A DNA stretch of 64,000 nt from Helicobacter sp. MIT 99-5507. Lineage in GTDB: Bacteria; Campylobacterota; Campylobacteria; Campylobacterales; Helicobacteraceae. The stretch covers positions 186,001-250,000 of the forward strand of contig NZ_NXLO01000004.1 in assembly GCF_003364295.1 (NCBI RefSeq), written 5' to 3'. Under the pieces are notes generated by a model. It saw only the letters and a program-made list of their open reading frames with translations. It was not told the DNA's origin and made no database searches. This document shows, one piece after another, positions 35,422-45,211 of this stretch. The position numbers were made by a program, and so were the translations under genes. Each line of letters begins with the position of its first letter. Positions within the stretch are counted from its first letter, which is position 1.

Positions 35422-36351
35422 ATGAGAGGATTTAAGATTTTTACAGGCTCTTCCCACCCAAGTTTTGCAAAGGAATTAGCAAGATATTTAGATATTATAT
35501 TATCTAATGCAGAAGTAAATAGATTTAGTGATGGTGAAATTAATGTCAAAATAAGCGAGAGTGTGCGAGGCAAGGATATTTATATCGTGCAACCGACTTG
35601 TTGCCCAGTCAATGATAGTTTAATGGAGCTTTTGATTATGGTTGATGCTTTTAGGCGAAGTAGTGCAGAAAATATCAATGCTGTTATTCCTTATTTTGGT
35701 TATGCAAGGCAAGATAGAAAAGCAGCCCCTAGAGTTCCAATCACTGCTAAACTTGTAGCAAATTTATTGCAGAGTGCAGGTGTAAATAGGGTTATTACTA
35801 TGGATTTACATGCAGGTCAGATTCAAGGTTTTTTTGATATTCCTGTTGATAATTTGTATGGCTCTATTGTTTTTTATGATTATATAAAATCAAAGAATCT
35901 AGTAAATCCAATCATTGCATCTCCAGATATAGGAGGCGTAGCAAGAGCAAGGCAGTTTGCAAATAAGCTTGGACTTGGGTTGATTATCGTTGATAAAAAA
36001 CGCGAAAGAGCCAATGAGAGTGAAGTTATGAATATCATAGGTGATGTAAATGGTAAAACCGTGATACTTGTAGATGATATCATTGATACAGCAGGCACTA
36101 TGGTAAAAGCTGCTGAAGTATTGAAAAAAAATGGAGCTATAGGTGTTATTGCCTTTGGCACGCATGCGGTATTTAGCGGAAATGCAGTAGAAAAAATAGA
36201 AAATGGAGCAATTGATGAAGTAGTGGTAACAAATTCTATACCATTTAACAATACTAGCTCAAAAATAAAAGTTTTAGGTGTCGAACCACTATTTGCAGAA
36301 GTTATACGCAGAATCCATCATAATGAGAGCGTGAATTCATTATTCTTATAA
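35422..36351 (+). CDS. prs: Ribose-phosphate pyrophosphokinase (PRPP synthetase)
   Basis: Makes PRPP from ribose-5-phosphate and ATP for nucleotide, His and Trp synthesis. The 309 residues show RFSDGEINVKI, the YFGYARQDRKAAPR flexible loop, MDLHAGQIQGFF, SPDIGGVARAR and the PRPP loop VILVDDIIDTAGTM. ATG 35422 is chosen over 35416 because the AAAAAGG ribosome site ends nine bases before it and Helicobacter Prs begins MRGFKIF. PRPP made here feeds apt and pyrE upstream in this window. Confidence 0.96.
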   Translation: MRGFKIFTGSSHPSFAKELARYLDIILSNAEVNRFSDGEINVKISESVRGKDIYIVQPTCCPVNDSLMELLIMVDAFRRSSAENINAVIPYFGYARQDRKAAPRVPITAKLVANLLQSAGVNRVITMDLHAGQIQGFFDIPVDNLYGSIVFYDYIKSKNLVNPIIASPDIGGVARARQFANKLGLGLIIVDKKRERANESEVMNIIGDVNGKTVILVDDIIDTAGTMVKAAEVLKKNGAIGVIAFGTHAVFSGNAVEKIENGAIDEVVVTNSIPFNNTSSKIKVLGVEPLFAEVIRRIHHNESVNSLFL

Positions 36352-36439
36352 TGTAATCATTGATACTTTGATTTTATTTTTATTGATTTTGTGTTAGTAT
36401 TGTAACTTTTAATCTTAACAAGAATGGTGGTGATGATAG

Positions 36440-36652
36440 ATGCCCGGAATTAAAATAAGAGAGAATGAAAGCTTTGATGAAGCATATAGAAGATTCAAAA
36501 AACAAGCTGATAGGAATCTTGTTGTAACCGAAAGTAGGGCTAGAAGATTCTTTGAATCTCAAACAGAAAAACGTAAAAAACAAAAAATAAATGCTAAGAA
36601 AAAAATGTTAAAACGTTTGTATGTTTTAAGACGTTATGAATCTAGGCTATAA
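36440..36652 (+). CDS. rpsU: 30S ribosomal protein S21
   Basis: A 70-residue basic protein beginning [20 protein letters not shown], followed by a Lys/Arg-rich C-terminal helix, diagnostic of S21. It precedes fabG by nine bases; rpsU next to the fatty-acid genes is also the H. pylori order as I recall it. Confidence 0.96.
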   Translation: MPGIKIRENESFDEAYRRFKKQADRNLVVTESRARRFFESQTEKRKKQKINAKKKMLKRLYVLRRYESRL

Positions 36653-36661
36653 GGTTGTATT

Positions 36662-37405
36662 ATGAAATTTAGTGGTAAAAATGTTTTAGTTACTGGTGCC
36701 AGCAAAGGTATTGGTGCAGATATCGCTAGAGTTTTAGGTTCTTATGATTTAAAGGTTTGGATTAATTATAGAAGTAATCAAGATATTGCTTTAAAAGTAA
36801 AAGATGATATTGAAAGTAATGGCGGTAGTGCTGCTATCATTTCTTTTGATGTTTCAAAAGAGAGCGAATTCTTAGATGCGCTAAAAGTTATTATAGATTG
36901 TGATGGTGGGCTTAGTTACCTTGTTAATAATGCTGGAATCACAAATGACAAGCTAGCAATGAGAATGAAAAATGAAGAATTTTTAAATGTTATAGAATCT
37001 AATCTTCTTTCTACATTTATAGGGTGTAGGGAAGCACTAAAACTTATGTCTAAAAACAGGTTTGGCAGTGTAGTAAATATTTCATCAATTGTTGGCGAAC
37101 GTGGCAATGCAGGTCAGGCTAACTATGCTGCATCTAAAGGTGGAGTAATAGCAATGAGTAAATCTTTTGCATATGAGGGTGCTCCTCGTAATGTAAGATT
37201 TAATGTTATTACTCCAGGATTTATAGATACGGCGATGACAGCAAATCTAAAAGATGATATTAGAGATGCTTATGTCAAAAATATACCACTTGCTAGATTT
37301 GGTAGTGGTATTGATGTCGCTAATGCTGTAGCATTTTTACTTAGTGACAATTCTAGTTATATTACAGGTGAAGTATTAAGAGTAAATGGCGGTTTGTATA
37401 TGTAG
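36662..37405 (+). CDS. fabG: 3-oxoacyl-ACP reductase FabG (primary fatty-acid synthesis)
   Basis: Reduces 3-ketoacyl-ACP in the FAS II cycle. The 247 residues have TGASKGIG, NNAGIT, ISSIVGERGNAG with the catalytic serine, YAASKGG with Tyr and Lys, and EVLRVNGGLYM at the C-terminus. It heads the fabG-acpP-fabF-accA group. It is a paralogue of the cluster reductase at 27120 but clearly the housekeeping copy by context. Confidence 0.96.
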   Translation: MKFSGKNVLVTGASKGIGADIARVLGSYDLKVWINYRSNQDIALKVKDDIESNGGSAAIISFDVSKESEFLDALKVIIDCDGGLSYLVNNAGITNDKLAMRMKNEEFLNVIESNLLSTFIGCREALKLMSKNRFGSVVNISSIVGERGNAGQANYAASKGGVIAMSKSFAYEGAPRNVRFNVITPGFIDTAMTANLKDDIRDAYVKNIPLARFGSGIDVANAVAFLLSDNSSYITGEVLRVNGGLYM

Positions 37406-37425
37406 CAAATTGTTGTATTATTTTT

Positions 37426-37434
37426 TGCTACAAT
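37426..37434 (+). promoter_or_regulatory. Extended -10 promoter for acpP
   Basis: TGCTACAAT: a TGn extension plus TACAAT (37429-37434), 28 bases before the acpP start, in the 57-base gap after fabG. This could give acpP extra transcription. Confidence 0.45.
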
Positions 37435-37462
37435 TAATTTTTTATTTATAAAGGAGTTTATT

Positions 37463-37693
37463 ATGGCAGTTTTTGATGATGTAAAAGCAGTTATTGTTGA
37501 GCAATTAAGTGTTAATGAAGGCGAAGTGAAGCTAGAATCTAGATTTGTTGATGATTTAGGTGCAGATTCTCTTGATGTTGTAGAGTTGGTTATGGCATTA
37601 GAAGAAAAATTTGAAATCGAGATTCCAGATGAAGAAGCTGAAAAAATAGCAACAGTGAAAGATGTAGTAGATTATATAGAAAAGAAAAAATAA
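37463..37693 (+). CDS. acpP: Acyl carrier protein (primary)
   Basis: A 76-residue acidic protein with the phosphopantetheine site [13 protein letters not shown] and the terminal [12 protein letters not shown]. Ribosome site AAAGGAG. This is the housekeeping ACP for fatty-acid and lipid A synthesis, distinct from the two cluster ACPs at 30516-31020. Confidence 0.97.
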   Translation: MAVFDDVKAVIVEQLSVNEGEVKLESRFVDDLGADSLDVVELVMALEEKFEIEIPDEEAEKIATVKDVVDYIEKKK

Positions 37694-37718
37694 TTTTTCT
37701 AAAACTTTAGGAGATAAA

Positions 37719-38945
37719 ATGCGAAGGGTAGTTGTTACTGGTATTGGTATGATCAATTCTTTAGGATTAACTAGAGATAGTTCTTTTAAGGCTATTGTTG
37801 AAGGCAAATGTGGTATTAAAAAGATTTCTTCATTTGATACTGCTAATATGCCTGTTAGTATAGCTGGAGAGATAATTGATTTTGATCCTGCTGGTGTCAT
37901 GGATGCTAGAGAAGTAAAAAAAGCAGACAGATTTATACAATTAGCCCTTAAATCTTCAAAAGAAGCTATGGAAGATTCTGGTGTATTAGATGATAATACT
38001 ATCAATTATGAGAGATTTGGTATTAGTTCTGGATCTGGTATAGGCGGTCTAGGAAATATAGAAAAGAATTCTATAGCTTGTTTTGATAAAGGTCCAAGAA
38101 GGATAAATCCATTTTTCATACCTTCTGCATTGGTTAATATGCTAAGTGGATTTATCTCTATAGAATATAATCTAAAAGGTCCAAATTTAGCTAGTGTTAC
38201 AGCTTGTGCAGCTGGTAGCCATGCTATTATTGATGCTTATAAAACTATAGTTTTGGGTGGTGCTGATAGAATGCTTGCTGTTGGTGCAGAATCTGCGATT
38301 TGTCCTGTTGGTATAGGAGGATTTGCTGCTATGAAAGCATTAAGCACTAGAAATGATGATCCACAGATAGCAAGTAGACCATTTGATAACGATAGGGATG
38401 GTTTTGTTATGGGTGAAGGTGCGGCTACTCTTGTATTGGAAGATTATGAAATAGCAAGAGCTAGAGGAGCAAATATATATGCCGAGATTATTGGTTTTGG
38501 TGAAAGTGGTGATGCAAATCATATTACAACACCAGCTCCAAATGGTGAAGGTGCGTTCCGTGCTATGAAGGTTGCATTATCAATGGCTAATACTAAGATA
38601 GATTATATTAATGCACATGGAACAAGCACTAAATATAATGATTTGTATGAGACTATAGCTATTAAGAATCTATTTGGTGGCAAAGATAATACACCTCCTG
38701 TAAGCTCTACAAAAGGACAAATTGGTCATTGCCTAGGAGCTGCAGGTGCGTTAGAAGCTGCAATATCGATTCTATCTATGAAGCATTCAGTATTGCCACC
38801 AACTATTAATCAATTCACACGAGATCCTGAATGTGATTTAGACTATGTGCCAAATGTAGCTAGAGATGCAAATGTGCATTGTGTGATGAGCAATTCATTT
38901 GGATTTGGTGGAACAAACGCAGTATTAATCTTTAAAAAAATATAA
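37719..38945 (+). CDS. fabF: 3-oxoacyl-ACP synthase II FabF
   Basis: Elongating ketosynthase of FAS II. The 408 residues have cysteine in VTACAAGSHA, NAHGTSTKYND, STKGQIGHCLGAAG and the C-terminal NSFGFGGTNAV, giving the full Cys-His-His set. AGGAG precedes the ATG. It is 25 bases after acpP and three bases before accA. Confidence 0.96.
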   Translation: MRRVVVTGIGMINSLGLTRDSSFKAIVEGKCGIKKISSFDTANMPVSIAGEIIDFDPAGVMDAREVKKADRFIQLALKSSKEAMEDSGVLDDNTINYERFGISSGSGIGGLGNIEKNSIACFDKGPRRINPFFIPSALVNMLSGFISIEYNLKGPNLASVTACAAGSHAIIDAYKTIVLGGADRMLAVGAESAICPVGIGGFAAMKALSTRNDDPQIASRPFDNDRDGFVMGEGAATLVLEDYEIARARGANIYAEIIGFGESGDANHITTPAPNGEGAFRAMKVALSMANTKIDYINAHGTSTKYNDLYETIAIKNLFGGKDNTPPVSSTKGQIGHCLGAAGALEAAISILSMKHSVLPPTINQFTRDPECDLDYVPNVARDANVHCVMSNSFGFGGTNAVLIFKKI

Positions 38946-38948
38946 ACA

Positions 38949-39881
38949 ATGCTTACATATTTAGATTTTGAAAAAAACTTAAAAACAATTCAAGATGATA
39001 TAGAAGCTGCTATTATTCGTGGGGATGTGCATGCTAAAAAGATATTATCAAAAGAGTTAGAAAATGAAGTAAAGATTTTATACTCTAATCTAACTGATTA
39101 TCAAAAACTTCAATTAGCTCGCCATCCTGATAGACCATATTCTATGGACTACATTGATATTTTTTTAAGTGATGCTTATGAGATTCATGGTGATAGACAT
39201 TTTAAAGATGATATGGCAATAGTTTGTTTTCTTGGTAAGATTCAAGGGCAAACTACTATGGTAATTGCTGAGGAAAAAGGAAGAGGTACTAAAAATAAAA
39301 TTGCAAGAAATTTTGGTATGCCAAATCCAGAAGGCTACAGAAAAGCTCTAAGAGCAGCTAAACTTGCAGAAAAATTTAATATTCCTATATTGATGCTTGT
39401 TGATACTGCTGGTGCATACCCTGGACTTGGTGCTGAAGAAAGAGGGCAGAGTGAAGCAATAGCAAAAAACTTGCAAGAATTTAGCTCTATAAAAGTGCCA
39501 ACTATTGCTATTGTTATAGGTGAAGGTGGTAGTGGAGGCGCACTTGCTATTAGCGTGGCAGATAGACTTGCTATGATGGAATATTCGGTATTTAGTGTAA
39601 TTTCACCAGAGGGTTGTTCCGCGATACTTTGGGGCGATCCGCAAAAAGTTGAAAATGCAACAAAATCATTAAAAATTGTTCCAGAGTATTTATATCAAGC
39701 TAATTTGATTGATGCGATTATAAAAGAGCCTGTTGTTGGCGCCCATCGTGATAAAATAGGTGCATGTAATGCAATAGTTGATTATTATTTGACTTCTTTA
39801 GCTGAAATCAAAAAAGACAAAAATTTTGTTCTTTCTAGATATGAAAAGATTATTTCATATGGTGTTTTTACAGAATCTTAA
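38949..39881 (+). CDS. accA: Acetyl-CoA carboxylase carboxyltransferase subunit alpha
   Basis: Transfers CO2 from carboxybiotin to acetyl-CoA together with AccD, supplying malonyl-CoA. The 310 residues show [43 protein letters not shown] and [11 protein letters not shown], all family hallmarks. Its malonyl-CoA also feeds the aryl polyene cluster ending 3.7 kb upstream. The stop overlaps the start of the peptide-binding protein gene by one base. Confidence 0.96.
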   Translation: MLTYLDFEKNLKTIQDDIEAAIIRGDVHAKKILSKELENEVKILYSNLTDYQKLQLARHPDRPYSMDYIDIFLSDAYEIHGDRHFKDDMAIVCFLGKIQGQTTMVIAEEKGRGTKNKIARNFGMPNPEGYRKALRAAKLAEKFNIPILMLVDTAGAYPGLGAEERGQSEAIAKNLQEFSSIKVPTIAIVIGEGGSGGALAISVADRLAMMEYSVFSVISPEGCSAILWGDPQKVENATKSLKIVPEYLYQANLIDAIIKEPVVGAHRDKIGACNAIVDYYLTSLAEIKKDKNFVLSRYEKIISYGVFTES

Positions 39882-41617
39882 TGACTAAATTTATTTTCAT
39901 ACTTTTTATTTCTTTTAGTTATATCTTTGCTTCAAGTTCTATTTCAATCGATGGCGATATAAAATATAAAAATCTAAAATATTTTGATTATGTCAATCCA
40001 AATGCCCCAAAAGGTGGGAAAGTTAAAACTTATGCTATTGGCACATTTGATACACTAAATCAATTTGTAATAAAGGGCAATAAAGCCGAAGGACTTGCTT
40101 TGCTTTATGATACGCTTATGGTGCAAAGTAAAGATGAGCCATTTAGTCAATATGGGCTTGTTGCAAGCGATATTGAAGTGGGAAATAAATATGTCATTTT
40201 TACAATCAACAAAAATGCTAAGTTTAATGATGGCGTGAAAATCAAACCAAGTGATGTGAAATTTAGCTTTGAAGTGCTTATGAAATATGGGAATCCACTC
40301 ATAAAGCAATATTATGTAGATGTAGATAGTGTAGAATTACTAGATAATAATAAGGTTTTATTTCATCTTAAAACAAATCAAAATAAAGAATTACCGCTTA
40401 TTTTAGGACAGCTAAGTGTTCTACCAGAACATTTTTATAAAGATATTGAATTTGATTCTAATCCTTTGCTTATTCCGCTTGGTAGCGGTCCTTATAGGAT
40501 TAAATCTTTTGAAGTTGGCAGAAATATCGTATATGAAAGAAATAAAGATTATTGGGCTTTAAATCACCCAACTCGCATTGGTCAATTTAATTTTGATGAA
40601 ATATCCTATATTTATTACAAAGATGAAAATGTCGCATTAGAGGCTTTTAAAAGCAAATCTTATGATTTTAGATTAGAAAATAGCGCAAAAGTATGGGCAA
40701 ATGGCTACAATGGAAAAGCAAAAAATGATGGTTTGTTAAAACAAGTATCTTTTAAACACTCTCTTCCTAGCGGAATGCAAGGATTTTTTTTAAATACAAA
40801 GAGAAGTTTTTTTGATGATATAAAAGTAAGAGAAGCATTATTGCAAGCATTTGATTTTGAGTGGAGCAATAAAAATCTCTTTTTTAATCAATACACAAGG
40901 ACAAGAAGTTTTTTTGATAATTCTATTTTTGCATCAAGTGGAATCCCAAGTGGCTTAGAACTTGAGATTCTAAAAAAATTAAAAGTAAAAGATGAGATTT
41001 TAGATTCTGCATTTTCTTTGCCTACATATAGCGATATGGAAGGTAAAAGAGATGCATTATTGTATGCACAGGCTTTGCTTAAATCGGCTGGATTTGAGAG
41101 TGTCAATCATAAATTATACAAAGATAATAAGCAATTTAAATTTGAGATTCTACTCGTATCAAAAGCAATGGAGAGGGTTACTCTGCCTTTTGTCAAAAAT
41201 CTAGAAATGCTTGGCATAGAAACAAGTGTTCGCACTATTGATGTTAGCAGCTACATAAATAGACTAAATAATTTTGATTATGATGTGATTGTAGCTGTCA
41301 TTCCACAATCTTTATTTCCTGGAAATGAGCAGAGATATTTTTGGAGCTCTAAAAGTGCTAATACAAATGGAAGTCAAAATTATGCAAGGATAGAATCTAA
41401 AGATATAGATTTTTTGGTTGAAAAAATCATCAATGCAAAAAGTAAAAATGAACAAATAGCGTATATAAGGGCTTTAGATAGAATCTTATTATGGGGATAT
41501 TATGTAATACCACATTTTTATTCTAATTCTTTTCGGGTTGCATATTGGGATAAATTTGGATATCCACAAAACTCGCCACCATATGATTTTGACATTTGGA
41601 CATGGTGGGTTAAGTGA
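39881..41617 (+). CDS. yejA: Peptide ABC transporter substrate-binding protein, YejA-like
   Basis: A 578-residue periplasmic solute-binding protein (family 5) with signal peptide [17 protein letters not shown]. The YejA mark FDYVNPNAPKGGKVK follows soon after, then ENGGPYRI-like LGSGPYRIKSF, YERNKDYWAL and FKSKSYDFRLE. It delivers oligopeptides, and in some bacteria microcin-like or antimicrobial peptides, to the YejBEF permease encoded directly downstream. The next gene overlaps it by four bases. Confidence 0.9.
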   Translation: MTKFIFILFISFSYIFASSSISIDGDIKYKNLKYFDYVNPNAPKGGKVKTYAIGTFDTLNQFVIKGNKAEGLALLYDTLMVQSKDEPFSQYGLVASDIEVGNKYVIFTINKNAKFNDGVKIKPSDVKFSFEVLMKYGNPLIKQYYVDVDSVELLDNNKVLFHLKTNQNKELPLILGQLSVLPEHFYKDIEFDSNPLLIPLGSGPYRIKSFEVGRNIVYERNKDYWALNHPTRIGQFNFDEISYIYYKDENVALEAFKSKSYDFRLENSAKVWANGYNGKAKNDGLLKQVSFKHSLPSGMQGFFLNTKRSFFDDIKVREALLQAFDFEWSNKNLFFNQYTRTRSFFDNSIFASSGIPSGLELEILKKLKVKDEILDSAFSLPTYSDMEGKRDALLYAQALLKSAGFESVNHKLYKDNKQFKFEILLVSKAMERVTLPFVKNLEMLGIETSVRTIDVSSYINRLNNFDYDVIVAVIPQSLFPGNEQRYFWSSKSANTNGSQNYARIESKDIDFLVEKIINAKSKNEQIAYIRALDRILLWGYYVIPHFYSNSFRVAYWDKFGYPQNSPPYDFDIWTWWVK

Positions 41618-42657
41618 TAAATTATTTATATAAGCGATTATTTTTATTATTACCTACATTATTTGGAATCATGTGTATTAATTTTATTATTATTCAGTTT
41701 TCTCCGGGCGGTCCAGTCGAACTTATGCTTGTAAAATATAATACTCTCTCCACAAATGAAACATATCAAAAAAATGATTTTTATAGAGGCAAAGAGGGAC
41801 TAAATGAGGATTTACTAAATGAAATAAAAGAGTTATATGGTTTTGATAAGCCACTTTTGACTAGATTTGTATCGATGATAAAAAGCTATGCTATGTTTGA
41901 TTTTGGTGAGAGTTTTTATAGAAAAGATAAAGTTATTGATATCATAAAAGAAAAACTTCCAGTATCAATTTCGCTTGGAATCTTTAGCACGATTTTAATA
42001 TATCTTATTTCAATTCCACTTGGTATAAAAAAAGCAATAAAAAATGGCTCAAGATTTGATACTATCTCTAGTATTTTTATTGTTTTTGCATATTCTATTC
42101 CATCATTTTTACTTGCAATTTTATTTATCATTCTTTTTTGTGGTGGGAATTATCTTAGTATTTTTCCATTACAAGGAATTGTAAGCGAGGACTTTGCAAC
42201 ACTTAGCCTAACTTCAAAGATATTAGATTATCTTTGGCATATTATACTGCCTGTGATTTGTATCACTATAGGAGGCATTGCTACTTTAAGCTTACTTGTA
42301 AAAAATTCTTTTTTAGATGAATTATCAAAGCAATATGTATTGATAGCTAAAACAAAAGGATTAAATGATAGACAAGTTATTTTTAGACATGTTTTTAGAA
42401 ATGCGATGTTGCTTGTAATCGCATCCTTTCCATCTGCAATTTTATCTATGTTTTTTACAGGTTCATTGATGATAGAAATTATATTTAGTCTTGATGGATT
42501 GGGATTGTTAGGGTATGAAGCAATTATAAATAGAGATTATCCAGTAATTTTTGCATCATTATATATTTTTACTTTACTTGGTCTTATTATGGGGATAATT
42601 AGTGATATTATCTATGTATTGGTTGATAGACGAATAGATTTTGAAAAGAGAGAATAA
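41614..42657 (+). CDS. yejB: Peptide ABC transporter permease, YejB-like
   Basis: A 347-residue inner-membrane permease with six hydrophobic segments. The N-terminal helix MINYLYKRLFLLLPTLFGI and FSPGGPVE are typical of DppB/OppB/YejB, and the EAA loop appears as IAKTKGLNDRQVIFRHVFRNA. Length and neighbourhood match YejB. It overlaps yejA by four bases and yejE by one. Confidence 0.9.
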   Translation: MINYLYKRLFLLLPTLFGIMCINFIIIQFSPGGPVELMLVKYNTLSTNETYQKNDFYRGKEGLNEDLLNEIKELYGFDKPLLTRFVSMIKSYAMFDFGESFYRKDKVIDIIKEKLPVSISLGIFSTILIYLISIPLGIKKAIKNGSRFDTISSIFIVFAYSIPSFLLAILFIILFCGGNYLSIFPLQGIVSEDFATLSLTSKILDYLWHIILPVICITIGGIATLSLLVKNSFLDELSKQYVLIAKTKGLNDRQVIFRHVFRNAMLLVIASFPSAILSMFFTGSLMIEIIFSLDGLGLLGYEAIINRDYPVIFASLYIFTLLGLIMGIISDIIYVLVDRRIDFEKRE

Positions 42658-43670
42658 TGAGAGATTTTATATATAAATTTAAAAAAAATAGACTTGCTTA
42701 TTATTCTTTTATACTATTATCTTTTATATTTATTTTTAGCTTATTTGCTGAATTTATCGCAAATGATAAGCCAATTTTTGTATATAAAGATTCTAGATTC
42801 TATTTTCCTATTTTTTATGATTATGCTGAAGTTGATTTTGGTGGGGAATTTTTAAATCACATAGATTATAGTGATCCATATTTTAAGGAATTGACAAAAG
42901 ATTCTATTGTTATTTTTCCACCTATTGCTTATAGTTATGATACTATCATCTATGATTTATCCTCTCCACCGCCTATCTCTCCAAATACTTCACATTTGCT
43001 TGGAAGCGATGATCAAGGTAGAGATTTGCTCTCTAGGCTTATTTATGGAGTTAGAATCTCGCTTTTATTTGGTTTTGCATCAAGTTTATTTAGTGTTTTG
43101 CTTGGAGTTTGTTTTGGTGCTGTTTGTGGATATTATGGCGGAAAAATCGATTTACTTACACAGAGATTTATAGAGATTTGGGCTTCTATTCCAATTTTAT
43201 TTTTAATTATTATATTATCAAGCTTTATTACACCTACATTTTTTATTGTTTTATTTTTTATTATTTTATTTTCTTGGATGGGGCTAGCATTGCTTGTTCG
43301 GGCTGAATTTTTAAGGATTAGAAATTTTGATTATATAAAAGCATCAAAGGCTTTAGGAGTGAGTGATTTTGGTATTATTTTTAGGCATATTTTGCCAAAT
43401 GCACTAATTTCTGTAACTACATATTTTCCATTTATTGTTGCAGGTTCTATTGCGACTTTGATATCACTTGATTTTTTAGGTTTTGGTTTGCCGCCAAATT
43501 ATGCATCTTTGGGTGAGATACTAAATCAAGGAAAAAACAATCTAAACTCTCCACATATTGGTATCATAGGATTTGTTGTATTAAGTATTATCTTATCTTT
43601 GCTTGTTTTTATTGGTGATGGTGTAAGAAATAGCATTGATAATAAAGATAGAGTGATTAAAGGCGATTAA
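42657..43670 (+). CDS. yejE: Peptide ABC transporter permease, YejE-like
   Basis: A 337-residue DppC/OppC-type permease: N-terminal helix, the LLGSDDQGRDLLSRLIYG motif common to the family, and the EAA loop KASKALGVSDFGIIFRHILPNA. The long periplasmic loop after the first helix is characteristic of YejE. Overlaps by one base with both neighbours, so all four transporter genes are translationally coupled. Confidence 0.9.
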   Translation: MRDFIYKFKKNRLAYYSFILLSFIFIFSLFAEFIANDKPIFVYKDSRFYFPIFYDYAEVDFGGEFLNHIDYSDPYFKELTKDSIVIFPPIAYSYDTIIYDLSSPPPISPNTSHLLGSDDQGRDLLSRLIYGVRISLLFGFASSLFSVLLGVCFGAVCGYYGGKIDLLTQRFIEIWASIPILFLIIILSSFITPTFFIVLFFIILFSWMGLALLVRAEFLRIRNFDYIKASKALGVSDFGIIFRHILPNALISVTTYFPFIVAGSIATLISLDFLGFGLPPNYASLGEILNQGKNNLNSPHIGIIGFVVLSIILSLLVFIGDGVRNSIDNKDRVIKGD

Positions 43671-45211
43671 TGGATAATATTTTAGAAATCAAAGATTTTA
43701 ATTTCACACTTTTTAATGGCTTTAAGTTACAAGAAATAAATTTTAATCTTAAACATGGTGAGATTTTTGGAATTATTGGTGAGAGTGGGAGTGGAAAAAC
43801 ACTTCTTTTGCAAAATATATTACAACTAATAAACAAAGATTGCATTAAAGATATAAGTGGAAGCATCATTTTTGATGGCAACAACCTTTTGGATTCTAAA
43901 GAGTTAGAAAAAATTCGTGGAAATTTGATTTCTTATATTCCACAAGAGCCACTTGTGGCATTAAATCCACTCCATACGATAAAAAAACAAATATTTGAGA
44001 TTATAAAAATACACAATCCTAAGATTTATTCTAAAACTTTACAAGAAAGAAGTTTAGAGCTTTTAGAGTTAGTTGGGCTAGATTCTAGCTTTTTAGATCG
44101 CTATCCTCATGAATTAAGCGGAGGACAAAGACAAAGAGTTTTAATTGCTATTGCTATTGCAAATAAGCCAAAGATAATTATTGCAGATGAGCCTACTACG
44201 GCACTTGATGCAAGCTTGCAAGTGCAGATTCTGGATTTGCTTATAAAATTGAGTATGAAATTTAACATCGCTATTATTTTAGTAACTCATAATATAAAAA
44301 TCGTATCTAAATACGCGCAGAATCTAATCGTATTTAAAGATGGTAAAATCGTAGAAAAAGGCGATAAATCTATACTTGTTTCACCAAAAAGTTTATATTT
44401 GCAAAATCTCATATCATCGCTAAAAATAAATAGATTAAAAAGCTATATTCAAGATGAAAAGATTCTAGAAGCAGAAAATCTAAGCACAAAATATATTGCA
44501 AAAAAGAGGATTCTAAGAAAAAATATCTATAAAGATATTTTGCTAAATATTAATTTTACTCTAAATAAAGGTGAGATTCTAGGTATAGTAGGGGAGAGTG
44601 GTAGTGGAAAAAGCACATTTTGTCTATCATTGATAAAGTTGATAGATTTTAGTGGAGATATTATTTTTGATGGTGTAAATTATAAAGATATTAGGGATTT
44701 TAGGAAATTTAGAAAAAATATACAAGTTATCTTTCAAGATCCATATTCGTCACTTAATCCGCGTCATAAAATAATAGATATCATTACAGAAGGACTAAAG
44801 ATTCATTATCCAAAGATTGATTTTTTAAAACAAGCTAGAGAATTTTTAGAGTTAGTTGGGCTAGATTCTAGCTTTTTAGATCGCTATCCTCATGAATTAA
44901 GCGGAGGACAAAGACAAAGAGTTGCAATAGCTAGGGCTTTGATTTTAAAGCCAAAGATTCTAATACTAGATGAACCAACAAGCGCCCTTGATAAAGTTAC
45001 ACAAAAACAAATATTAGAATTATTGCTTTCTTTGCAACAAAGATTCTCTTTAAGTTATATTTTTATCACTCATGATTTAGATATAGTTAGGTGTATTTGT
45101 GATAATGTAATAGTGCTACGAGATGGGCAAATTATTAATAGAGGCGATATTTGCATACTAAATAATCCAAAAAATCCATATACAAAATCATTAGTAGAAT
45201 CTATGTTATGA
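43670..45211 (+). CDS. yejF: Peptide ABC transporter ATPase with two nucleotide-binding domains, YejF-like
   Basis: A 513-residue protein made of two tandem ABC domains. Each has a Walker A (GESGSGKT near residue 40; GESGSGKS near 308), an ABC signature LSGGQRQR and a Walker B (IIADEPTTALD; LILDEPTSALD), followed by the switch histidine (VTHN, ITHD). This double-ATPase form is the rule for YejF. Unusually, the two signature regions are encoded by exactly identical 80-base DNA (residues about 131-157 and 392-418), listed separately as repeats. Confidence 0.93.
   Translation: MDNILEIKDFNFTLFNGFKLQEINFNLKHGEIFGIIGESGSGKTLLLQNILQLINKDCIKDISGSIIFDGNNLLDSKELEKIRGNLISYIPQEPLVALNPLHTIKKQIFEIIKIHNPKIYSKTLQERSLELLELVGLDSSFLDRYPHELSGGQRQRVLIAIAIANKPKIIIADEPTTALDASLQVQILDLLIKLSMKFNIAIILVTHNIKIVSKYAQNLIVFKDGKIVEKGDKSILVSPKSLYLQNLISSLKINRLKSYIQDEKILEAENLSTKYIAKKRILRKNIYKDILLNINFTLNKGEILGIVGESGSGKSTFCLSLIKLIDFSGDIIFDGVNYKDIRDFRKFRKNIQVIFQDPYSSLNPRHKIIDIITEGLKIHYPKIDFLKQAREFLELVGLDSSFLDRYPHELSGGQRQRVAIARALILKPKILILDEPTSALDKVTQKQILELLLSLQQRFSLSYIFITHDLDIVRCICDNVIVLRDGQIINRGDICILNNPKNPYTKSLVESML
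44061..44140 (+). repeat. 80-bp exact internal direct repeat, copy 1
   Basis: Identical at all 80 bases to 44844-44923 and in the same codon phase. It encodes the helical region before the ABC signature plus LSGGQRQRV of the first domain of yejF. The flanking DNA of the two domains is not alike, so recent gene conversion is likely. Confidence 0.9.
44844..44923 (+). repeat. 80-bp exact internal direct repeat, copy 2
   Basis: Second copy of the 44061-44140 sequence, 783 bases downstream and in frame, covering the signature region of the second ATPase domain of yejF. Recombination between the copies would delete 783 bases (261 codons) in frame. Confidence 0.9.
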
